NCBI GenBank assembly: GCA_910578115.1
Contig: CAJTPO010000030.1
Coordinates: 11,049 to 55,290 of the forward strand
Source of the DNA: an uncultured Lachnospiraceae bacterium
Lineage (GTDB): Bacteria > Bacillota > Clostridia > Lachnospirales > Lachnospiraceae
Direction of reading: 5' to 3'
DNA length: 44,242 bases
Below the pieces are notes generated by a model. It worked only from the letters and a program-made list of their open reading frames with translations. It made no database searches and was not told where the DNA came from. Below, in pieces: positions 1 to 7,716 of the stretch. How positions within the stretch are numbered: position 1 is the stretch's first letter; every line of letters begins with the position of its first letter. The translations under genes were made by a program, and so were the position numbers.

Positions 1-1264
1 TTTCTGCTGCCGTAATAGAGATCCAGATGCCGTCCAGGCCCAGGAACAGGGGCAGGAGCAGCACGGCCAGGATCTGGAAAACCAGCGTCCGCAGGAAAGA
101 GATCAGGGCGGAAGTAAGGCCGTCTCCCAGGGCGGTAAAAAAGGCGGAGCCGAAGATGGCGAATCCTGCAAACAGGAACGAAAAGGAGAAGAGGAAGAAG
201 CCCCGCAGTGTCATTGCCAGAAGCGTCTGATCATATCCTACAAATAACAGGGAGAGTGGCTTTGCCAATGCTTGTGACGCCAGGAACATAAGGAGGGAGA
301 ATACACCTGTTATCATAAAGCTTTTCTTTAACAATCCGCTCAGTTCATTATAATTGCCCGCACCGCTGTGGTAGCCGACCACCGGGGATACTCCCACGGA
401 GAAGCCGATGAAGGCGGCCAGAAAGATCAGATTGACATACATAAGCACACCGTATGCGGCAACGCCGTCCTCCCCGGCATATTGTAACAACTGAATATTG
501 TACAGCATGCTGACAATGGAGGCAGAGATATTGCTCATCAGCTCCGAGGAGCCGTTGACACACACTTTCATAAGCGCTGTACCGTCAAATTTTGCCTTTG
601 TCAATCGCAGCAGGCTGGTGTTGGGCCGGGCGAAATAGAGAAGGGGAAGCAGGCCGCCGACACATTGACCGATGGCTGTGGCAGCTGCTGCACCCTGCAG
701 ACCCCAGTGGAATATGATGATAAAAAGAGCATCCAAAAGAGCATTGGTCAGTCCCGCAGCTATCGTAACGTAGAGTCCCAGCTTCGGTTTTTCTGCCGTG
801 GCGAACAGACACTGGAATTCGTATTGCAGAATATAGGCGGAAACCGCCGGAAGAATGATCTTTCCATAAGTGATACAGTCCTCCAGCATCTGTCCTCTGG
901 CGCCAAGTAAGGACAGAAGAGGGCGCAAAAATAACAGCCCTGCTCCCGTCAAAACAATACCGCATGCTATGGAGACATAGATCAGCATGGAAAAAAGCTG
1001 GTCTGCCTTTTCCTTATGGCCCGCACCCATTGTGATGGCGATCAAAGCGCCGCCGCCGGTGCCGAACATGAAACCCACGCAGCCCAGGATGATCAGCACG
1101 GGCATAATAAAATTGACGGCTGTGAAGGCTGTTTTTCCTACAAAATTGGAGACGAAAAATCCATCAACGACACCGTAGATGGAAGTAAAGATCAACATGA
1201 TAATGGATGGGGCCGTAAAACGTAACAGGCGTTTACAGTCAAAATGGTCTGATAATTGTATCAT
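1..1264 (-). CDS. MATE family efflux transporter (C-terminus beyond window)
   Basis: Reading the minus strand from an ATG at 1264-1262 gives an uninterrupted frame of 421 codons that leaves the window at position 2, so the last residues are missing. The protein starts MIQLSDHFDCKRLLRF and has the MATE features: an N-terminal IYGVVDGFFVSNFVG helix, FGTGGGALIA, VGVSPVVGYHSGAGN at the start of the second bundle, and GLDGIWISITAAE near the C-terminus. MATE proteins are 12-helix Na+/H+-coupled multidrug exporters of the cytoplasmic membrane, usually about 450 residues, so roughly 30 are missing. The ribosome site AAAGGAG lies about 12 bases before the ATG. It follows marR on the same strand with a 59-base gap, so both are probably one transcript from the promoter at 1869-1897. 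The substrate cannot be told from sequence. Confidence 0.9.
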   Translation of the reverse strand, partial: MIQLSDHFDCKRLLRFTAPSIIMLIFTSIYGVVDGFFVSNFVGKTAFTAVNFIMPVLIILGCVGFMFGTGGGALIAITMGAGHKEKADQLFSMLIYVSIACGIVLTGAGLLFLRPLLSLLGARGQMLEDCITYGKIILPAVSAYILQYEFQCLFATAEKPKLGLYVTIAAGLTNALLDALFIIIFHWGLQGAAAATAIGQCVGGLLPLLYFARPNTSLLRLTKAKFDGTALMKVCVNGSSELMSNISASIVSMLYNIQLLQYAGEDGVAAYGVLMYVNLIFLAAFIGFSVGVSPVVGYHSGAGNYNELSGLLKKSFMITGVFSLLMFLASQALAKPLSLLFVGYDQTLLAMTLRGFFLFSFSFLFAGFAIFGSAFFTALGDGLTSALISFLRTLVFQILAVLLLPLFLGLDGIWISITAAE

Positions 1265-1323
1265 AGGTTCAGGCGCTCCTTTCAGGGTTTTTGGCGTTGC
1301 TTTGTATTTCTGCGGACAGCAGG

Positions 1324-1770
1324 TTATCTGTCCGCCGGTTTGCCGGCATGATTGCGCAGGTCACGCAGATAGGCTTCCGTCAGTTCGATGTATCTCTCCA
1401 CATCTTCCGGCGGCCAGGAGGCGAAGATCTCGTTTTCCATCGCCAGAACCTGGCATGCGGTCTGCTTTGCCATGTGCTTTCCGGTGTCTGTCAGGCAGAC
1501 ATTTTTATTTTTGGGGCCAAGCGGTTCCAGATAGATAAAACCTTCCTTTTCCAGCTTACGCAGGGCGGAATTGATCGTTTGCTTACTGAGGCCGGTAAGA
1601 CGGCAGATCTTCTGTAACGGACAGTCGGCTCCATTGTCGCAGATGGTATAGAGGATGCGCATCACACTGTCTGACAGACCTAAATTGGTGGATATTTCGT
1701 GGTAGGCAGCGTCGATTTCTCCGACCAGATAGTTATAGCGTTTCAGTTTTTGGGAAAGGTTGTCGGACAT
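1324..1770 (-). CDS. MarR family transcriptional regulator
   Basis: About 148 residues, the normal MarR size. The centre shows the winged helix: CPLQKICRLTGLSKQTINSALRKLEKEGFI (recognition helix around SKQTINSALRKL), then a wing ending in KNVCLTDTGK. MarR proteins are dimeric repressors that release DNA on binding small lipophilic ligands and usually control neighbouring exporters. Two in-frame starts exist; AAGGAG lies 1 base before the ATG at 1776 but 7 bases before the ATG at 1770, so 1770 is preferred. The gene precedes a MATE exporter on the same strand and is divergent from another. Two near-identical inverted repeats overlap its promoter (1843-1890), which is inferred to be autoregulation. 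Confidence 0.93.
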   Translation of the reverse strand: MSDNLSQKLKRYNYLVGEIDAAYHEISTNLGLSDSVMRILYTICDNGADCPLQKICRLTGLSKQTINSALRKLEKEGFIYLEPLGPKNKNVCLTDTGKHMAKQTACQVLAMENEIFASWPPEDVERYIELTEAYLRDLRNHAGKPADR

Positions 1771-1842
1771 GGTCATTCTCCTTGTACATGAAAAGTTTAT
1801 TCTGCATATAAGGCAGCAGCAGTTATCGTGAATTACACCACT

Positions 1843-1897
1843 TGGTACGAAATCGTACCATAGGAAGCATTATAGTATGATTTCGTACTATTGTCAA
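1843..1897 (-). promoter_or_regulatory. marR-MATE promoter with two palindromic operators
   Basis: Minus strand: -35 TTGACA (1892-1897), 17-base spacer, -10 TATAAT (1869-1874), a perfect consensus promoter pointing into marR. A palindrome TAGTATGA-TT-TCGTACTA (1873-1890) fills the -35/-10 spacer. A perfect one, TGGTACGA-AA-TCGTACCA (1843-1860), lies just after the start of transcription. Their centres are 30 bp apart, about three helical turns, so two dimers would bind the same face. This is seen directly; the identity of the binder (MarR) is inferred from position and symmetry. Confidence 0.82.
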
Positions 1898-1988
1898 GCG
1901 GTAAGCTGCGCCTGCTTTACATGACTGACATTGGCGGCGAACTGCAGTAATTGCTTTCAGGATGAGAGGCTGGATTGGTTTTGTCGAC

Positions 1989-2018
1989 TTGCGTCTTTTC
2001 GGAAGAACATGATAAAAT
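1989..2018 (+). promoter_or_regulatory. Possible promoter of the rightward MATE gene
   Basis: TTGCGT (1989-1994), 18-base spacer, TAAAAT (2013-2018), about 80 bases before the MATE start at 2101. It is a weak match and lies about 100 bp from the MarR operators, so control of this gene by MarR is not obvious. Confidence 0.35.
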
Positions 2019-2100
2019 GAAAAAGCTGGAAATCAGTTTAACGATATACAGCATATCTGGTATGAGGGAATTCTACAAAAGTACAAAGAGGTGATGTTTT

Positions 2101-3450
2101 ATGCAATCTACTGATTTTTCTAAAGGTAAGGTATGGCAGAATATTGTGGCGCAGGCCATACCGCTGATCCTGGCGCAGATGGTGCAGCTTCTGTATAATG
2201 TGGTGGACCGTATCTATATCGGTCATTTGCCGGGAGCGGACAGTATGGCTCTGACAGGGATCGGCCTGGTGTTTCCGCTGACTACGCTGATCGCGGCCTT
2301 TACCTTTCTTTTCGGCACGGGCGGTACGCCGCTTTTTTCCATCGCCAGAGGAGCGAAGCAGGAGGAGCGGGCGGGAAAGATACTGGGCAATACATTTTCG
2401 CTGTTGCTTTGGACATCGGTTATATTGTTTCTGTTCTGTTATGTGCTGCGCAGGCCGGTGCTCTATCTGTTCGGCGCCAGCGACGCTTCTTATCTGTATG
2501 CGGATGCTTATCTGCGGATCTACCTGTTAGGAACCCCTTTTACCATGCTGGCCACAGGGCTGAACGGTTTCATCAATGCACAGGGATTCCCGCGGATGGG
2601 AATGCTGACGACGCTGATCGGAGCGGTGCTGAATCTGGCGCTGGATCCTCTGTTCATCTTCGGCTTACATATGGGAGTGGGCGGCGCGGCACTGGCAACG
2701 GTGCTGAGTCAGGCCGTTTCCTGTATCTGGGTGCTGCTGTTTCTGACGGGAAAGAGGGCGCTTCTCCCTGTTAAGAAGAAGAACCTGCGGATAGACGGCA
2801 GGTTGGCAAGGGAGATTATGGCGTTGGGGATGTCCGGCTTTATCATGCAGGGGACCAATTGTCTGGTGCAGGTGGTATGCAATGCGACGTTAAAGACTTA
2901 CGGCGGTGACCTTTATGTGGGGATCATGACGGTGATCAACTCCGCCAGAGAGATTCTGTCTTTGCCGGTCAGCGGCATTACCAGCGGCGCGCAGCCCGTG
3001 CTGGGGTATAATTACGGGGCGAAGAAGTATGACAAGGTACGGCAGGGCATTCGCTTTACGACGATTCTGGGTGTTCTGTATACCATGCTGGCATGGCTTT
3101 TGGTGATCTTAAGCCCGCATCTGCTGTTGTCCATATTTACGGAGGATGGGGCGATGATTGAGGCCGGCGTGAGTGCGCTGCGGTTATATTTTTTCGGGTT
3201 TTTCTTTATGTCTTTCCAGTTTTCGGGGCAGGCGGCGTTTACTGCGCTCGGCTATTCCCGCCATGCGATCTTTTTCTCCCTGTTGCGCAAGGCAGTGATC
3301 GTTGCGCCGCTTACGCTGCTTCTGCCTAAGCTGGGACTCGGCGTGAACGGGGTGTTTCTGGCGGAGCCGATCTCCAATGCCATAGGAGGGCTGGCCTGCT
3401 TTGTGACGATGTATTTTGCACTTTACCGGAAATTGAAAGCGGATACTTAG
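2101..3450 (+). CDS. MATE family efflux transporter
   Basis: A complete 449-residue MATE protein. It begins MQSTDFSKGKVWQNIVAQAIPLIL, with VDRIYIGHLPG in helix 1-2, FGTGGTPLFSIARGAK, and AQPVLGYNYGAKKYDKVRQGI opening the second six-helix bundle; GLGVNGVFLAEPISNAIG is near the end. Twelve hydrophobic segments are evident. It should export cationic drugs or metabolites in exchange for Na+ or H+. GAGGTGAT lies 7 bases before the ATG. It diverges from the marR-MATE pair, and the two MATE proteins clearly differ in sequence, so they are paralogues rather than a recent duplication. No terminator is obvious downstream. Confidence 0.94.
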   Translation: MQSTDFSKGKVWQNIVAQAIPLILAQMVQLLYNVVDRIYIGHLPGADSMALTGIGLVFPLTTLIAAFTFLFGTGGTPLFSIARGAKQEERAGKILGNTFSLLLWTSVILFLFCYVLRRPVLYLFGASDASYLYADAYLRIYLLGTPFTMLATGLNGFINAQGFPRMGMLTTLIGAVLNLALDPLFIFGLHMGVGGAALATVLSQAVSCIWVLLFLTGKRALLPVKKKNLRIDGRLAREIMALGMSGFIMQGTNCLVQVVCNATLKTYGGDLYVGIMTVINSAREILSLPVSGITSGAQPVLGYNYGAKKYDKVRQGIRFTTILGVLYTMLAWLLVILSPHLLLSIFTEDGAMIEAGVSALRLYFFGFFFMSFQFSGQAAFTALGYSRHAIFFSLLRKAVIVAPLTLLLPKLGLGVNGVFLAEPISNAIGGLACFVTMYFALYRKLKADT

Positions 3451-3589
3451 TAAGAAACGGATGTTATGACAGGGCGGAAGCATGGCTTCAACAGACAAGG
3501 CGTGTATGACTTTGTCAATTGCAGGTAGAAATGGAAACAACAGGATAAAGGTTTGAATCAGAGGGATCGGGGAAGCTTTTTCCGGTTGA

Positions 3590-3919
3590 CAAGTCCTGCA
3601 GTATGAGCGCGGAGAAGGAACGGTGGCTTTGACCTGTAAGAACACGGGCGCAGAAGAGACTCATGTAGATGTTCCGGTCCTTTACTATATGGGGTATGTG
3701 GCCAGGGATTCCAGGACGGAAGAGCAGCTGACGGTTCGGCCGGCCGACAATCAACGTGTCTGTGTGATCCTGCCGGCTGGTTACGAGGGCAGCTTTGTCG
3801 TGAAGTATGAGGCTCCCTGGTACTGGAGAATATGCGAGCTGATCTGCGTCGCGGCGTTTGGCGGTCTGATTTGTGCATTTGCGCTGTCTTACCGCAGGCA
3901 GCATGGATTTATTGTTTAA
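3590..3919 (+). pseudogene. C-terminal remnant of a large membrane protein (YfhO-like)
   Basis: An open frame begins right after a TGA at 3587-3589 and ends at TAA 3917-3919 (about 109 residues). A GTG at 3623 could start it, but no ribosome site precedes it. The text QVLQYERGEGTVAL, then PVLYYMGYVARD and VILPAGYEGSFVVKYEAP, followed by one membrane helix (ICELICVAAFGGLICAFAL) and a basic tail, resembles the extracellular end and last helix of YfhO-like or related multi-helix proteins. Most of the gene is absent upstream, and no matching frame was seen in 3451-3589. It is best read as a decayed 5'-truncated gene; the family assignment is from memory of the pattern and tentative. Confidence 0.5.
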
Positions 3920-4031
3920 GATATCCTTAAGATGATTGAGCTTTGGATAAAAAAGTGATAATTTTAATATAGAAACTGTAAGAATATTTTCCAGAGTAAC
4001 TGTAACAATAACTACATCAGAAGAAAAAGGG

Positions 4032-5207
4032 ATGGGTGTACGGATGAAGAGTAAGCTGTATTATGTACTGTATTTTTTATATGCCATTGTTGTGGCGTTT
4101 GTTCTTTATTTGAACGGTGTGTTTACCGGGGAAGAGATTTCGCTTGTGAATCTGGTGATCAATATCGGATTTTTGGTTATAATTGGGATTCTTTTTGCCA
4201 TATCTTCCATCAGCTTCGGCAGGCTTAACAGAGTCACTTATGATCTGGAAGAGGCGGCCTTCCGTCTGCAGAAGCAGTATAAGGAGGCGGAGGGAAAGAA
4301 CCTCTGGGGAAATTATAAGGATAATGCCAAGGTTTTTGAGGAGGAAGAGTTACAGGCGGCGTTTGATAAGTACAGGCTGCGTGTAAAAGGGGCCAGGTCG
4401 AAGCGGGGAGCGGGTGTTTCCTGTGATCTGGAAGAATATATCAATGAGGATCTTCTGGACAGAGTGGGCATGAATTTCTTTAATTCCGGTGTTTCCGGGA
4501 CGCTTACGGGCCTGGGGATTCTGGGGACGTTTCTTGGTCTCTCCATGGGGCTGGGAGCGTTCAGCGGGGATGATATTTTTACGATCTCCGATAATGTAGG
4601 TTCCCTGCTTTCTGGTATGAAAGTAGCGTTTCACACGTCGGTATATGGTATTTTCTTTTCACTGGTATTTAACGTGGTCTACAGGAGCATCATGTCGGAT
4701 GCCTACGAGGTATTGAATGAATTTCTGACGGTGTTCCGTCAGACCGCGCAGCCGAATGCTGTAAAAGAGGATGACAGTCTGGCCACAATGCTCATTTATC
4801 AGGCGGGGATGGCAAATTCTTTAAAACAGATGCTTGATATGATGAAAGGAAACGCGATGGAACAGACAGAAGGCGTGGAACGCATCGTGGATAAATTTAC
4901 AGAGCAGATGCAGACAGCCCTGGATGCAGATTTTAAGAAGCTCGGGAATGCATTAAAGAAGGCGGGAGAGTCACAGGCTGCCAGTGCGGTAAATGCGGCG
5001 GAAATGGTGGAAGCGGTCACGGTCCTGGTGGAGGTGAACCGCAATGTGCAGGAGGCGCTTGCAAAGGTCATGGAAAGGCAGGAGGTTTTTGCAGGACAGC
5101 TTGCGGAGCAGAAGAAAATGCTGGCGGATGCGTGCAGCGACATGAGTGACGAGATCAGCAGCCAGATCTACACATTTGAACAGATGAGGAATTTGTATGA
5201 AAAATAA
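4032..5207 (+). CDS. MotA/TolQ/ExbB-family proton channel, ZorA-like
   Basis: 391 residues. Two membrane helices at about 8-28 and 37-59, a charged cytoplasmic stretch (60-150), then the hallmark region SGTLTGLGILGTFLGLSMGL (about 155-174) and a fourth helix VAFHTSVYGIFFSLVFNVVY (about 198-217). Residues 220-391 form a long, mostly helical cytoplasmic tail. This is the stator fold shared by MotA, TolQ, ExbB and ZorA of the Zorya anti-phage system; the long tail and OmpA-domain partner are closest to ZorA, though the tail is shorter than in classical ZorA. It should form the pentameric channel of an ion-driven rotary motor. The next gene overlaps by 11 bases. No ZorC, ZorD or ZorE follows. A second in-frame ATG lies at 4044; neither start has an ideal ribosome site. 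Function in defence is inferred, not shown. Confidence 0.8.
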   Translation: MGVRMKSKLYYVLYFLYAIVVAFVLYLNGVFTGEEISLVNLVINIGFLVIIGILFAISSISFGRLNRVTYDLEEAAFRLQKQYKEAEGKNLWGNYKDNAKVFEEEELQAAFDKYRLRVKGARSKRGAGVSCDLEEYINEDLLDRVGMNFFNSGVSGTLTGLGILGTFLGLSMGLGAFSGDDIFTISDNVGSLLSGMKVAFHTSVYGIFFSLVFNVVYRSIMSDAYEVLNEFLTVFRQTAQPNAVKEDDSLATMLIYQAGMANSLKQMLDMMKGNAMEQTEGVERIVDKFTEQMQTALDADFKKLGNALKKAGESQAASAVNAAEMVEAVTVLVEVNRNVQEALAKVMERQEVFAGQLAEQKKMLADACSDMSDEISSQIYTFEQMRNLYEK

Positions 5208-6120
5208 ACGAAGGAACAGGGAAGCTTTTGCGGAGCACAGTTATTGGCAGTCTTATTCGGATATGATGGCGGCGCTTCTGTTGATCTTTATCCTGATGAT
5301 TGCGATTACGCTTGCCATATACAGACAGAAAACGAACGATCTGGATCAGACAAGGCTGGAGCTTGACACAGCGCAGAGTCAGTTGGATGAGACGATAGAA
5401 GATCTGGAACTTTCCAAGACGGAACTTGAGAAGTCGAATGAGGAGCTTGCATCGTCTTTGGCACAGCTGCAGCAGGCTTATGAGCAGGCGGCCTTGACGC
5501 AGGAAGAACTGGATAACGCTTATCTGGAGATAGAAAATGCCAGGCAGGAGCTGACGACAACAAAACAGGAGCTGCAGGATATCGTTGGCATTCGCACGGA
5601 TATCATTGGAGCGCTGCAGTCAGCATTCAGTAATTCCACGATGAAAGTGGATGCTCAGACAGGTTCCATTACGTTTTCTTCCGATGTGCTTTTTCGTTAT
5701 AACAGTTCTTCGCTGACCACGGACAGTAAGGAGACGTTGAAGAATATCATTCCGATGTATCTGGATGTGCTGCTGCAGGATCAGTTTCGCGCTTATATTG
5801 CCGAGATTATTATTGAGGGACATACGGATACGGACGGCAGCTATCAAAGTAATATGGCGCTGTCTTATGCGCGTGCCAATGCCGTGGCAGATTTCTGTCT
5901 GAACAAAAGAAACGGGCTGAGTGAGGAGGAAATCGAGCAGCTGCAGGAAATTCTTACCGTCAACGGCAAATCCTGGAGCAACCCGGTCTATGAGAAGGAT
6001 GCTTCCGGCAATTCCACGCAGGAGGTGGATATGCCGGCGTCGAGAAGAGTGGAGATCAAATTCCGGCTGAAAGAAGATGAAATGATCGAGAAGATCGCAG
6101 GGGTTTTGGAGCAGGGATAG
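5197..6120 (+). CDS. MotB/OmpA-domain motor subunit, ZorB-like
   Basis: 307 residues. A short basic N-terminus is followed by one membrane helix, SYSDMMAALLLIFILMIAIT (about 19-38), with Asp22 at the position of the ion-carrying aspartate of MotB. Residues 45-130 are a heptad-rich coiled coil (repeated LDxTxxELE-type units). The C-terminal OmpA-like peptidoglycan-binding domain has IIIEGHTDTDGSYQSNMAL and SYARANAVADFCL. The protein should dimerise inside the channel formed by the preceding protein and anchor it to the cell wall. The coiled coil is long compared with flagellar MotB, as though sized for a thick Gram-positive wall (inference). GAGG lies 9 bases before the ATG, inside the upstream gene. 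No flagellar or Tol genes are nearby, which argues for a ZorAB-like role. Confidence 0.8.
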   Translation: MKNKRRNREAFAEHSYWQSYSDMMAALLLIFILMIAITLAIYRQKTNDLDQTRLELDTAQSQLDETIEDLELSKTELEKSNEELASSLAQLQQAYEQAALTQEELDNAYLEIENARQELTTTKQELQDIVGIRTDIIGALQSAFSNSTMKVDAQTGSITFSSDVLFRYNSSSLTTDSKETLKNIIPMYLDVLLQDQFRAYIAEIIIEGHTDTDGSYQSNMALSYARANAVADFCLNKRNGLSEEEIEQLQEILTVNGKSWSNPVYEKDASGNSTQEVDMPASRRVEIKFRLKEDEMIEKIAGVLEQG

Positions 6121-6248
6121 GAACAGTACAGGAGAGTTTTTTAGTGAAAACAGGGAACAGACAGATAAAATGTTTCCTGGATTATTGGAGCTGTCAGTAA
6201 ACAATAAAGGACAGATATCAATTTCTCCTTTTTGATAATTGGAATTCA

Positions 6249-6287
6249 AAAAGAAGCAGGACAGTCAATGAAACACTTGCTTCTTTT
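6249..6287. terminator. Hairpin terminator after the ZorAB-like pair
   Basis: A perfect 10-bp stem, AAAAGAAGCA (6249-6258) with TGCTTCTTTT (6278-6287), and a 19-base loop. The A-rich left arm and T-rich right arm could stop transcription in either direction. It lies about 130 bases after the ZorB-like stop. Confidence 0.6.
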
Positions 6288-6357
6288 AGTTGTTTGTGTT
6301 AGCATGTAACCGTTGAACAAAGAAATCATTATTTCAGAAAGATAAGGAGGGCGCACT

Positions 6358-6438
6358 ATGCAGAAAAATACAACAATCCATAACAGAATAATGCAACTGA
6401 TAATCAAAGGTATGTCACTGCGTGCGTCTTTCAGATAG
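6358..6438 (+). CDS. Small ORF (26 aa) with perfect ribosome site, rtcB leader
   Basis: ATG at 6358, TAG at 6436-6438. It is preceded by AAGGAGG (6344-6350) with a 7-base spacing, a better site than that of most full-size genes here. The peptide starts MQKNTTIHNRIMQLII and ends SLRASFR; I recognise no family. It lies between the ZorAB-like terminator and a hairpin-plus-T-tract directly before rtcB. It could be a translated leader that senses ribosome state, or the 5' stump of a lost gene. The ribosome site is seen; the role is inference. Confidence 0.45.
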   Translation: MQKNTTIHNRIMQLIIKGMSLRASFR

Positions 6439-6531
6439 TCCTGTTTTGTTGCGCCAATAGAAAGTTTCGATAATAATAAGATTAGATCTTTTCTATTATT
6501 TACAGGCTGTATAGATAGTGAAAGAGTAGTC

Positions 6532-6554
6532 AGCACCTTTGGGGTGCTTTTTTT
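6532..6554 (+). terminator. Terminator or attenuator immediately before rtcB
   Basis: Stem AGCACC (6532-6537) with GGTGCT (6543-6548), 5-base loop, followed by seven T (6548-6554). It ends only 37 bases before the rtcB ATG, leaving no room for an ordinary promoter in between, so rtcB-prfH transcripts probably run through it. Another hairpin, AATAATA with TATTATT enclosing AGAT/ATCT, lies just upstream at about 6470-6502. Attenuation control is inferred. Confidence 0.6.
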
Positions 6555-6591
6555 GCGCCCATTTTTACAGAGAAAAGGAAAAGTATAAGTT

Positions 6592-7701
6592 ATGAAAACA
6601 GTAAAAGGCATTTACGCCGAAGCAAAGATTTTTACAGATGATGTAGAAGACTACGCTCTGGCACAGGTAAAAATGATATGTGACAGCGAAATCGCAGAGT
6701 GCAGTACGATCTGCATGATGCCGGACATCCATCCGGGGAAAATTGCACCGATTGGCCTTTCCATGACGGTCACGGATAAGGTGATTCCTCAGCTTTTAGG
6801 TGTGGATATCGGCTGTGGCATGACCTGTGTAAAACTGAATAAGAGTAGGGCAGAGTTTCAGAAGTTAGACAGGGTGATCCGGGAGAACATACCCTCTGGC
6901 TTCAACATTCGGAAAGCGCCCCATCATATGGCGGAGGTGTTTTCCTACGAAAGACTCCATTGTATTCGCCATATCAACAGGCAGAAAGCAGACAGAAGCC
7001 TCGGCACACTCGGCGGCGGCAATCATTTCATAGAACTGGATCAAAGTGACGATGGCAGCCTTTACCTTGTGGTGCATACCGGGAGCAGGCATTTAGGGGA
7101 GGAAGTGGCAGGGTATTACACGAAATTTGCCAATGCCTGTTTAAAAGAGCAGGGAAGAGAAGTTCCCTATTACATGAGCTATCTGGAAGGAGATAATAAA
7201 GCGGCCTATCTGGAAGACGTGCAGATCATCCAGCGCTATGCCGAATGGAACAGACAGATTATTGTCAGGGAGATTCTGAAAGGCATGAAATGGAAAGCAG
7301 CAGAGCAGTTTTCCGTGCCGCATAATTATCTGGATGATTCCGGCATACTCCGCAAGGGTGCTGTTGCTGCAAAAAAGGGAGAACCAGTAGTCATTCCGGC
7401 AAATATGCGGGATGGGATTATCTTAGGCATCGGAAAGGGCAATGTAATGTGGAATTATTCTGCGCCGCATGGCTCCGGCAGAAAATTAAAGCGTGAAGAT
7501 GTAAAAAACCAGTATACGGTATCGGAATTTAAAAAGGAAATGAAAGGCATTTACAGCAGTTGTGTCAGTGCAGATACCTTGGACGAAGCGCCTTTTGCCT
7601 ACCGTTCCATAACGGAGATCACAGAGCAGATCAAAGATACCGTAGAGGTAACTGAGATATTGAAACCTGTCTATAATTTCAAGGCAGGAAGCAGAAAGTA
7701 G
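6592..7701 (+). CDS. rtcB: RtcB family RNA ligase (RtcB2-type, paired with PrfH)
   Basis: 369 residues, shorter than classic RtcB (about 400-480) and typical of the copies paired with prfH. All catalytic signatures are present: MPDIHPGKIAPIG (43-55), GVDIGCGM with metal ligands Asp72 and Cys75, LGGGNHFIEL with His145, HTGSRHLG with His162, and SAPHGSGR with His293, the residue that is guanylylated. RtcB joins 2',3'-cyclic-phosphate or 3'-phosphate RNA ends to 5'-OH ends using GTP and Mn2+. RtcB next to PrfH has been reported to re-seal 16S rRNA cut in the decoding centre by ribotoxins. AAAGGAAAAG serves as ribosome site. prfH follows 15 bases later in the same transcript. The gene sits in the accessory region after an unusual leader (6358-6554). 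Confidence 0.95.
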   Translation: MKTVKGIYAEAKIFTDDVEDYALAQVKMICDSEIAECSTICMMPDIHPGKIAPIGLSMTVTDKVIPQLLGVDIGCGMTCVKLNKSRAEFQKLDRVIRENIPSGFNIRKAPHHMAEVFSYERLHCIRHINRQKADRSLGTLGGGNHFIELDQSDDGSLYLVVHTGSRHLGEEVAGYYTKFANACLKEQGREVPYYMSYLEGDNKAAYLEDVQIIQRYAEWNRQIIVREILKGMKWKAAEQFSVPHNYLDDSGILRKGAVAAKKGEPVVIPANMRDGIILGIGKGNVMWNYSAPHGSGRKLKREDVKNQYTVSEFKKEMKGIYSSCVSADTLDEAPFAYRSITEITEQIKDTVEVTEILKPVYNFKAGSRK

Positions 7702-7716
7702 AGGAGAAAGAAATTT

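Noticed and set aside
6246..6611. 121-residue minus-strand frame with a hydrophobic stretch over the rtcB leader
   Set aside because: It starts inside rtcB, has no ribosome site, and runs through a terminator hairpin; the hydrophobic stretch comes from A+T-rich sequence.
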